Shown here in pieces: positions 11,950 to 20,490 of a stretch of 64,000 nt of DNA. The DNA comes from Trogon surrucura. Taxonomy: Eukaryota; Chordata; Aves; Trogoniformes; Trogonidae. The notes under the pieces were generated by a model, which saw nothing but the letters and a program-made list of their open reading frames with translations, did no database searches and was not told where the DNA came from. Location of the stretch: assembly GCA_020746105.1 (NCBI GenBank), contig CM036617.1, forward strand, positions 178,216,412 through 178,280,411, given 5' to 3'. Position 1 is the first letter of the stretch, and the number at the start of each line of letters is the position of its first letter. A program made the translations under genes and the position numbers.

Positions 11950-12145
11950 AGAATCACACAAAACACAAATAGAAAAAGACCTATGAAGTCATACAGTCCA
12001 CTGACTTATCACCATAGAATTGTCCTTTACAGTATATTGTACAACACGGTTTTCACTTACACAACCACTGAAGCAATGAACATTTCCCTTAGGAATTTAT
12101 TCTACAGTCTACTAGGTCTCATTCTGAGGAAATAAAAAGATATTA
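11950..12145 (-). repeat. Probable ancient CR1 tail, inverted
   Basis: CAGAATCACACAAAACACAAATAG followed by AAAAAGACCTATGAAGTCATACAGTCCACTGA has the order of a reverse-complemented old CR1 3' end (octamer, gap, GAGACC..GAGGTCAT..AGTCCA). Divergence is high, so the right boundary is approximate. Confidence 0.5.
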
Positions 12146-12702
12146 ATTGCAAAAGCTTGCCATCTGACAGATTTTAAAAGTCATATATAAAAAAATATAG
12201 ACAAAACTATATTAAAAGGTCATGGATTATAACACTCCAAAGTTTAGAAATGCAGAAATTAGTGCTAGAGTACTCAACCTTATGTACATCTTCATGATCA
12301 TATATTCTTCAGTAAAACAATTACACACTCTTCTGTTTCCCCTACCTGACCCTGCCTCATCCAGAATGGACAGAGCTCACTTAATGATCTGGCTGTGACT
12401 GTTTTGCCTTCTATTTTTTCAGGTTTTTGGATTCAGGCACTCCACATAAAACAAACCCTTCTGAAGATTAATCTCCTTAAAGGCTTTCCTCTGGTGCTCT
12501 TCACAATACCCCTTGGATGTTGCACACACACTATTCTCAGGGCAACTTTGGGAGATGCCAGGAGTGGTGTCAGTTGCATCTGACAGCCAAAGAGCCCAGG
12601 TATGGCGCTTTTCCAGCATTTGGGTGCTCACTCAGAACCCCCAGAGCCTAAATGTTCAAAATATTCAGACATATGCACTGTTATATCCATCCCAAGTGTA
12701 GT
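12146..12702. other. Unique stretch, no gene seen
   Basis: Short opposing frames (12395-12701) have no recognisable motif. Nothing else is seen. Confidence 0.4.
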
Positions 12703-13293
12703 TGTGAGCTGGTTTTGGCTGGGATAGAGTTAATTTTCTTCATAGTAGAGAGTATGGGGCTGTGTTTTGAATTTGTTCTGGAAACAGTGTTGATAATATA
12801 AGCATCTTTTCAGTAGTGATGAGAAGTGCTTCCACAGAATCAAGGCCTTTTCTGCTCCTCACCCCACCCCAGCAGTAAGCAGGCTGGGAGTGCAAAGGAA
12901 GTTGGGAGGGGACACGGCTGGGACAAGTGATCCCAACTGACCAAAGGGATATTCCACACCATATGATGCCATTCTTAGTATATAAAGCTGAAGGAAGAAG
13001 AAGGAAAGGAAGGACATTTGGAGTTATGATGTTTGTCCCAAGTCACTGTTATGTGTGATGGAGCCCTGCTTTCCTGGAGATGGCTGAACACCTGCCTGCA
13101 GATAGTGAGTAGTGAATTAATTCCTTGTTTTACTTTGCTTGCAGGCACGGCTTTTTCTTTACTGATTGAGAAAATTCGTGGGTTGAGATAAAGACTGTTC
13201 ATTCTTCCTCTGGTTCTGTCCCTGATCCCACCAGGAGAGAACAAACAAGTGGCTACATGGGGCTGAGCTGCTGACTGGGGTTAAACTACGACA
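12703..13293 (+). mobile_element. Solo LTR of an avian ERVL-like retrovirus, copy 1
   Basis: A 591-bp unit starting TGTGAGCTGG and ending CTACGACA (TG...CA). It aligns along its length with copy 2 (26736-27312). Shared blocks are GGATAGAGTTAATTTTCTTC, TTTTCTGCTCCTCAC, CACCATATGATG and the TATAAA region, then GAGCCCTGCTTTCC and the GTGGCTACATGGGGCT region near the 3' end. This is the LTR layout of a family widespread in birds. No gag, pol or env sequence flanks it, so it is a solo LTR left by recombination. No convincing target duplication is seen. Positions 13168-13201 read as an inversion relative to copy 2. Confidence 0.85.
12981..12986 (+). promoter_or_regulatory. TATA box of LTR copy 1
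   Basis: TATAAA lies about 280 bp into the LTR at the same place as TATAAA in copy 2 (27005-27010), the expected position for the start of retroviral transcription. Activity is unknown. Confidence 0.4.
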
Positions 13294-14334
13294 AGCTGTT
13301 ACTGCATCAATTACAGTGAAGTGTGGTAGTACTCCTGGAAATCAAAGCAGCTGTCACAGGTCAGGCTCTAGAAACCAAAGGATGAAAGCAATAAGAATCA
13401 GTGCAAACTGATGGTTTGACACTGGGTAGACCAACACCTCAAACTCCACAGACTGGCCTCAGTCCATCTGCATGCTTCTTCAGCCTCATGCTCCCTGTAC
13501 AATATCTGAGAGTGAGATTCACAAACTTGCTGATTCACAAATCCTCGGTGAAATCTATTTCCCATTGCACAAAATAAACATGTGTTTGCTGTACTAGAGA
13601 AACAGAAAAAGCTTCAGACTCAACAGACGGGCATTCACGGATGTGCACTTATGGGTAAGAGGTATGAAAACAAGAGTCCTGAATTCTCATCCTAATTCAG
13701 GTGAATGGTTTAGTCAGAATGGAGTAAATTAAGCAGAAACCATCAAGATTTTTCAACCGAAGAATGTTGTTCATTGCAGTACAGAAGCTGGTTAAGTAGT
13801 TAAAGCTAAGTTTCCCACATCTCAGTACACATTCTAGAGACTGGAATTCTGGAGAAATAGTGGTGGCACTGCCTTTGGCAATGGCACCTTGCACTGTGCA
13901 AGGCTTAATCTAATAGGTAGGCTCTGAAACAGGTATCTCATAAAAAAGACAAGTAAAAGAATGACAATCTGTGAATCTTGACAACATTTAGTTGTAAGAT
14001 AGAGAAGTAGTTATTCAGTACTGTCAAGACTTGTGAGACTTAGCTAGAGCAGGAAAATTACTGTCACAGGCATAGGTATCTGAGGACTAAGGATGAAGTC
14101 CCCCAGTCAAATTCCCAACTAAAGGTTTGGAAGAGTCAAAATTCAACATGATGTTCAGGTTAACATTAGCCTATCCTACCACATTTAGACCTATTGCACA
14201 ACACTCTGTTAATAGTTTATTGTAAAGAAGACATTTTTTGGTATGTCTTTATGTTGTTTTCTTGGTATCAAATTCTCTAACAATCCCAACTGTATATGCG
14301 ACAGCTCTCATTCAGATTGGAACCAGATCAGACT
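13294..14334. other. Unique stretch, no gene seen
   Basis: About 1 kb between the solo LTR and the long CR1, with no recognisable feature. Confidence 0.4.
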
Positions 14335-14638
14335 TATGGCTTTTGATGTAGAAATCTTGGTTTCTAAACTGGAAGGATTTGGGTTTGATGGATGGACTAC
14401 TCGATGGATAAGGAATTGGCTGGATGGTCACACTCAAAAAGTTGTGATCGACAGCTCAATGTCCAAGTGGAGACCAGTGACAAGTGGTGTTCCGCAAAGA
14501 TCGGTACTGGGACAAGTGCTATTTAACATCTTTGTTGGCAACATGGACAATGGGATAGAGTGCACTCTCATCAAGTTTGCCAACGACACCAAACTGTGTG
14601 GAGTGATTGACATGCTGGAGGGAAGGGATGCCATCTAG
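14335..14638 (+). pseudogene. CR1 reverse-transcriptase fragment, inactive
   Basis: The plus frame encodes the central RT motifs of CR1 ORF2. It includes [14 protein letters not shown] (palm region) and the catalytic-site equivalent FAND at 14576-14587, where the first of the paired aspartates is replaced by asparagine. It ends at a TAG that replaces a glutamine codon (CAG) expected from related copies. The host does not use it as a gene; it is a molecular fossil. Confidence 0.85.
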
Positions 14639-15081
14639 AGAGACCTTGACAGGCTTGAAAGGTGGGCCCATGCCAACCTCTGAATTTCAACAAGGCCAAG
14701 TGTAAAGTCCTGCACCTGGGTTGAGGCAATCCCAAGCACAAATACAGGCTGGGAAGAGAGAAGATTGGGAGCAGCCCTGAGGAGAAGGACTTGAGTGTGT
14801 TAGTTGATGAGAGGCTCATCATGAGCCAGCAGTGTGCACTTGCATCCCAAAAAGTGAACCGTGTCCTGGGCTGCATCAAAAGGAATGTGACCAGCAAGTT
14901 GAGGGAGGTGATTCTGCCCCTCTGTTCTGCTCTGGTGAGGCCACACCTGGAGTACTGTGTCCAGTTCTGGAGCCCGCAGTACAAGAAAGACACGGATCTG
15001 CTGGAGCCAGTCCAGAGGAGGACCATGAAGATGGTTAGAGGGCTGGAGAACCTCTGCTATGAGGATAGGCTGAAGGAGCTT

Positions 15082-15214
15082 AGAGGAGAGGAGAGGAGAG
15101 GAGAGGAGAGGAGAGGAGAGGAGAGGAGAGGAGAGGAGAGGAGAGGAGAGGAGAGGAGAGGAGAGGAGAGGAGAGGAGAGGAGAGGAGAGGAGAGGAGAG
15201 GAGAGGAGAGGAGA
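15082..15214 (+). repeat. (GGAGA)n pentanucleotide array
   Basis: About 26 nearly perfect units inside the CR1, directly joined to the (GAAGA)n array that follows. The long Arg-Gly-Glu frames across it are artefacts. Confidence 0.97.
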
Positions 15215-15419
15215 GAGAGAAGAGAAGAGAAGAGAAGAGAAGAGAAGAGAAGAGAAGAGAAGAGAAGAGAAGAGAAGAGAAGAGAAGAGAAGAGAAGAGA
15301 AGAGAAGAGAAGAGAAGAGAAGAGAAGAGAAGAGAAGAGAAGAGAAGAGAAGAGAAGAGAAGAGAAGAGAAGAGAAGAGAAGAGAAGAGAAGAGAAGAGA
15401 AGAGAAGAGAAGAGAAGAG
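15215..15419 (+). repeat. (GAAGA)n pentanucleotide array
   Basis: About 41 nearly perfect units. They differ from the preceding array by one base per unit (G to A), with the change present in every unit. Confidence 0.97.
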
Positions 15420-15793
15420 CTCTGGGGTCACCGGGGTCACCTAATAGTGGCCTTCCGATACATGAAAGGGGCCTACAGAAAAGCGGGAGAAGGGCTTTTT
15501 ACAGGGACCTGTAGTGATAGGACAAGGGGTAATGGCCTGAAACTGCAAGAGGTTAGATTTGGATTAGATATAAGGAAGAAATCCTTCACCATGAGAGTGG
15601 TGAAGCACTGGAACAGGTTGCCTGAAGAAGCTGTAGATGCCCCATCCCTGGAACTGTTCAAGGCCAGGTTGGATGGGGCTTTGAGCAACCTGGTCTATTG
15701 GGAGAGAGGTGTCCCGGCCCACAGCAGGGGGGTTGGAACTAGATGATCTTCAAGGTCCCTTCCAACCTTAAACATTCTATGATTCTCTGATTT

Positions 15794-16520
15794 TATATCT
15801 GGTGTCAGAGATCTCAGCATGAATTGGGCCCTTCCCAGGTCCCTGATTAGGTACAATCACACCGAAATGTGATCATAATGCCACATCCTTATAATAATCT
15901 AGTCTAAATAGAGCAAACTGGTGTGTGTAGCATATGCTGCAAACACACGTACACCTGGTTGTCAGTGGAAGCAGCAGTACAGCAAGAAGCTCTAGGGTCT
16001 TGAGTTCAGTGCCAGACTCTATAGAGGGGTGTGCTCTAATGGGAACAAACTTTGATGCTTTGTTCCCCACCTACTCCAAGCCTGATTCAGTGTGTCCATC
16101 CTCCACAACCTGCATCTGCCCTTTTCCCTCTTGCTGCTAAAACACATCTCCTCATTATTCCCTGAAGCACTCTGATTTCTTATCCTACTCCCTGTCCTTT
16201 TGCATAGCCAACCCTCCTCTACTCTTCCACACTTCTGCCAGCTGCCACATCTTATTCTCCCTCATTCAGCAGATTTGTTAACTAGTCTCATTTTCCCTTT
16301 TTGGTAGCTCGATTATATTTTCCTTTTTTTCCACCCTAGGTTTCCAGTTGTCTTCTAAACTCTGTGTCCATTCCAGTCACAGCCTTCAGCCTTGCTCCCC
16401 ATTCTCATTGCCTGAGCAATATCTGCTCTTTTGCTAGCACTGAGGCTTCTTTTCAGACCTATTTTTCATTTTTTTTCCAATTTCACCAGTTCCTAGATGA
16501 CTGGTTAAACCAGTAGTAGT
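15794..16520. other. Unique stretch, pyrimidine-rich, no gene seen
   Basis: C/T-rich, especially 16060-16480, with no exon or repeat that I can support. Confidence 0.4.
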
Positions 16521-16683
16521 AAATCAAATTTATTTTTCTCCCCAAGTTTGCTCTGATTTTGCCTGTGACTGTAAGTGGTGAGTGAATCCTCCCTGTCCTA
16601 ATCTTAGTCCTTGACCCTTTTTGTTGAATTTTCTCTCTCCATTCCCCTAAACAGGATGAGATGAGCAAGTAGATATGTAGCTT
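16521..16683 (+). mobile_element. LTR fragment, avian ERVL-like (fragment 1)
   Basis: TTTTTCTCCCCAAGTTTG, TGTAAGTGGTGAGTGAATCC and CTCCCTGTCCTAATCTTAG are blocks from the 3' part of an avian ERVL-like LTR family. A decayed LTR end (CCATTCCCCTAAACAGG..GATGAG) may follow. About the first 105 bp recur at 20103-20208 with roughly 90% identity by eye. Confidence 0.6.
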
Positions 16684-18431
16684 TTTTTCGTAGAGGGGTG
16701 ACCACAAACTACGACATTCATTCTGTTTGCCACCCACCTTTCCTGTGTCTCTGTCTCAGCTCTGTGCATCTGAACTGGTTAGCTTAGTCTTGTAAACTGC
16801 TGGATCAAGGAGTGGGCAGAGAAGTAGAGAAACACACAACCTGTCCCTTGTGGGTGTGTAGACCATGCTCAATCACAACAGCCCAGAGCTACCACGGCAG
16901 GAAGAAATCCCACTCTCTTCCACATTCAGACAAAATGACACTTTCAGGGCATTTATATGCTGGAATTTCAAGATGTGTGAGCTCACTACATTGACTTATC
17001 AAGTATGTGTGGGTTTTCATGTACAAAGAAGTTACTCCTCACTAAATGCCAAATCCAGCTCCAAACCAGGAGCTGCTGGATTTTGTAAGCAAAAATGTTT
17101 TCTGATGATACATATTCTCTCCAAACTTCCTCCATCCTGATCATTCTCTTGAAAACAGAGAACTTACTGGTTTATAAGAAACTTAAACATTCTTCTCAGT
17201 ATTCTACCAAATTCATCCACAGTAGAAAACATAAGTTAAAGGGAAAAAAACCCCAACAATCTGTTAATGCCTCCCACAGAGAGCAATCATCTGAAGATAG
17301 AAACTTGAAGATCAAACTGGAGAACTGGGTATGAGAAAAACCTCCCCCAACACGCTGCAGGAGTAACCTCTTACCCTTTTAGGGGACCAACCAGTAGCAT
17401 GGGAGTATGATGAACACTCAAAGCACTGGAGAAGAATCCAAAGCACAAACACCGTAAAGGGAGACATTAAGTCATTACTGTCTTTGGTTTGCTTTACCCC
17501 GTTCATGTAAATTGACAATGGCACCAAAGACACAGACAATGGCAGATACGAAAATTCTAATTAAATAGAATGAACTGTGTGAAGAAGGCAATATGTGCGA
17601 TATCTTACACATATAGATATGTTTATCTAGCATTTTTCTACCTCTGTAAAGGATACACTCTGCTATTCTAAACCAGTAATTTTGGTTGTTTCCCTTGTGG
17701 ATGTTTGGTTTGTTTTTTTTTTTCTTTTCACAAGTTTTAATTAACTACAACAAGAAAAATAGCAACTGGGTTAAACAACATGCTGTGAGAGTAAAACTAC
17801 CCAGTAGTCAAAGAGAAATAATAATGTAAGACCTAAAATGCTAATGACATACTAAGAATGTAACAATCAGCTGATTAGCCATTTAATTTCTCATTTGAAA
17901 TCAAATTTACATACCTAACTTATCAATTCAGATGTGACAGTAACATTAAAATTAAATATGTGGTTTGGTATTTCAGTAAATGACAGCCATTGGTTAAATA
18001 GCAATAATACTAGCCTTTGGGACAAACATCTCAAGCACGTTGCCTAATTCATTTCATTTTCAAATGAACAGAGCCTGGCTCTGAATGCCCTGTTTTCCTA
18101 CAAATATGCCCGGAAGGGCTTTTTGTTAACTCTGGAGACTGAAAGATGGTGGTTGCAAAAATGAACCCCATTTATTATGTCAAAACCCAACCTCTCAAGC
18201 AGAAGAGCACCGTGCAGACAGCACAGCATCTCCCTAGAGAGGATGGATGCTTCGGACGTGGTCTGTAAGGAGCTGCTCACCAGGCAGTTAGGCCTCCATG
18301 CCCCAGTCCTTCTAGAAACTAATAGCTTTTATGAAGGAAAGATGAGATTTTAAAGCCCTTTTGTAATCAGAAGCAAACCTCCTTCCCTGTCAAGTAATGG
18401 CTTATGTAACATTTAATTAATTATTTTTCAG
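16684..18431. other. Unique stretch, no gene seen
   Basis: AT-rich, with a short T run near 17710-17722. The end (18415-18431) forms the branch and pyrimidine region of the candidate exon that follows. Otherwise featureless by eye. Confidence 0.4.
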
Positions 18432-18547
18432 AGAAATGGCCACTATGGATCACACACCTATGAAATCTGGGTTAATGTCTGCTTTGCTGCTGATGCTGTT
18501 GAGTGACTTCAGCGATGCTAGGAGAAAAGTTTTGCAAAAAAAAAAAG
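18432..18547 (+). CDS. Candidate coding exon with signal peptide, unknown secreted protein
   Basis: I do not recognise the gene. The segment follows a good 3' splice site (AATTATTTTTCAG ending at 18431) and ends at AAG|GTATCT (donor GT at 18548-18549). An ATG at 18436 sits in a strong start context (GAAATGG). The frame gives 37 codons plus one base (phase 1). An N-terminal stretch with a later Met (codon 9, 18460) leads into MKSGLMSALLLMLLS, a hydrophobic core. Then comes DFSDA, which fits the -3/-1 signal peptidase rule (Ser, Ala), then a very basic RRKVLQKKK. This is the usual look of a first coding exon of a secreted or matrix protein. Vitrin-like proteins also have a short Met-Lys signal followed by lysines, but I cannot support that name. 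Oddity: the last codons lie in an 11-A run prone to slippage. Without splicing the frame stops at 18583-18585. It could be chance or a decayed exon. Confidence 0.45.
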
Positions 18548-19060
18548 GTATCTTTTCTGATGCATTTTTCAGTACTGCTAATTAATGCATTGTTGATTAG
18601 AACCATGTGTCTGAGATATCTTTATAACAAATTTCCATTATAAATTCCTATTTATAAATCTGGGAACTGAGACACATTGCAATCCATCATGGATGGATTA
18701 TCACTCTGCTTTTCAAATATGGCTGGGAAATAGTAAGGAAAATAAAAAAACTTCTTTTTTTCTTTTTAAAGAAGAGAATAGAATTGGACTTCACCACAGG
18801 CAGGTTACCTTTTCTTCCATTTTCTCTTTGTGACAAAGACACTTGCCTGGAATGTTAATTCACAGAGGAGAGAGAGAAAAGAAAAAGGAAAACCTGGCAG
18901 ATTGGGGCTCTATCTGCTACTGCACATTTGAAATGATGGAAACACAGCCTAAGGAGATGTCATAGTGCAAGCTGTGTGGTGAAACTTGCATGCAGAAATC
19001 ACAGAGCTGTAAAGATTGTCATACAGGGCTGTGGGTTATCACATGATTTTGCTAACAGCA
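18548..19060. other. Unique stretch downstream of the candidate exon
   Basis: AT-rich with no further exon evident; it may be intron if the upstream exon is real. Confidence 0.4.
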
Positions 19061-19108
19061 TGTGTGTGTATATATACGTGTATATATATTATGTATATAT
19101 ATATATAA
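19061..19108. repeat. TG/TA dinucleotide microsatellite
   Basis: TGTGTGTGTATATATACGTG followed by TA-rich repeats. It is imperfect, about 48 bp. Confidence 0.9.
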
Positions 19109-20102
19109 AGTGTCCAGGTATATGCAAGAATGGAGAAAATATCCTTTGCCCTGTGATGTTTAAGGCTTTTAGTCACTTCGGTTGCTACTTGCCATGTTTT
19201 TTTGTTCCATCTGCACAGCAATATGCTGTGCATCAATCTGTGAAAACTATAGATCACCACCTACATAAATAAGAACGTAAATGGGAACATTTATGGACTA
19301 AAAAAACCGAGACTGAAATGCTGCCTTAGCTTTGCCTCTATTCCTTACTGAGTTTCACATACCTGTTTTCCCAGAATTTACAGTCTTTCAGCATAGAGCA
19401 CTTTCTGTGTTGTCAATCTCACAAGCAGCCTGCAGTTTCAGAGAAGAGGTTTATTGCAAGCTTATTTCCTTTCACTTAGTTGTTAACAAAAACCCCACAA
19501 CTTTTCTATCTGTCAAACATTGCCATGCCATAAAAATTAGACAGGGGGATGTGGGCATTAAAGGGCTTCAATTTTTCTGGCATGTATTTATCTCAAAATG
19601 GTGTATATACACTTCATCTGCAACAAAAGAGAAAATGTAGTTTTGCGCAGGCATGGGGGGTTAAAGGAACCACTGCAGAACATAAAGGGAGGCTGCCCAA
19701 AGTGTGCAGAGTACCCTGTCTTCTGGGCTCTGCACCAGCCTTATGTTAACAACAGACTTCTGCTTTCGGAAGCAATCAGAAAGATAATTTCATGAAGAAA
19801 AGTGCTGTCATAAAACCGTATTTTGAACTTCATGTTGCTCTTGGAGAGTATTACACAGGACACAGGTTTCTCTCCTTGACTACCCCTCTGAACAAAGTGT
19901 TGTGGAAGAATTCAGACCTCAACCATCAGCCCCCCTCACCCCTCACCCCAAGTGGCATTAATTAGCAAATCTGAAGGTTATAGTGGCACATATTTCATCA
20001 CAAAGTAGAGATGAATTTGGCAGCTGTGCTGTCATTTCTTTGAAGATGAAGGGAAAGCATGCACTTTGGTTTTCAGGAATATTCAAAATGTGGAAGTTTG
20101 TG
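19109..20102. other. Unique stretch, no gene seen
   Basis: Frames of 60-100 codons (19332-19795) lack any recognisable motif. There is a short C-rich patch at 19929-19951. Confidence 0.4.
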
Positions 20103-20208
20103 AAATCAAATTTATTTTTCTCCCCAAGTTTCTCTGTTTTTTGCCCATGACTATAAGTGGTGAATGAATCCTCCCTGTCCTAATCTTAGCCCTTGAGCCC
20201 TTTCATGT
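20103..20208 (+). mobile_element. LTR fragment, avian ERVL-like (fragment 2)
   Basis: Near copy of 16521-16625: both begin AAATCAAATTTATTTTTCTC, continue through ATAAGTGGTGAATGAATCC or its variant, and share CTCCCTGTCCTAATCTTAG. The match ends near TTGAGCCCTTTCATG. Confidence 0.6.
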
Positions 20209-20268
20209 GAGCTCATTCAAACCGATAGCCAGACGATGAGCCCCTGTTTACAGCTTTTACTGGCTTAA

Positions 20269-20490
20269 TAAGCAACCAAGTTGTCACCACAGCATAAAAG
20301 AGCCATGGTTACTCCTATGCCGTGCCTCTACTCCAATGCTAAGCCACCGGAAAATGCTGGAGTCACCCCATTCATCTTCTCCCCAACTGCCCTAATGGCA
20401 CTTTTGGAGCAGGCCAGACAGCATGAGCTACAGCAGCCCCGGAGCTACTTTAATGTGTTTCACAGACACAGGGTGGCATTTGTTACCTGA
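20269..20490 (+). CDS. Unrecognised 73-codon open frame, possible terminal exon
   Basis: I do not recognise it. The frame opens after tandem in-frame stops (TAATAA at 20263-20268) and ends at TGA (20488-20490). A weak acceptor TTGTCACCACAG ends at 20292. Translation from there has protein-like composition, including TPFIFSPTALMALLEQARQH with an amphipathic, Gln-rich stretch, and the region is GC-richer than its surroundings. The polypyrimidine tract is poor. The phase does not fit the 18.4-kb candidate, since joining them would give an immediate stop. It may equally be a conserved noncoding block or chance. Confidence 0.2.

Larger units (their letters stand above)
14335..15793 (+). repeat. 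CR1 LINE, ORF2 C-terminal half plus 3' end, interrupted by a purine array
   Basis: The longest CR1 here. The first part encodes reverse-transcriptase sequence: one open frame carries [16 protein letters not shown], and 14576-14587 encodes FAND where an active enzyme needs two aspartates (F/YADD). That frame stops at TAG (14636-14638). A second frame (about 14791-15080) carries the downstream part with VLGCIKR and [12 protein letters not shown]. The array 15082-15419 breaks the element just before the CTCTGGGGTCACC block. Sequence resumes with GGCCTTCCGATACATGAAAG and runs to the tail TTCTATGATTCTCTGATT. Stops, frame change, the D-to-N change and the array make it inactive. It is 5'-truncated, lacking ORF1 and the endonuclease domain. 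Confidence 0.93.

Noticed and set aside
14791-15444. 217-codon plus-strand frame
   Set aside because: Joins CR1 RT sequence to the pentanucleotide array; not a gene.
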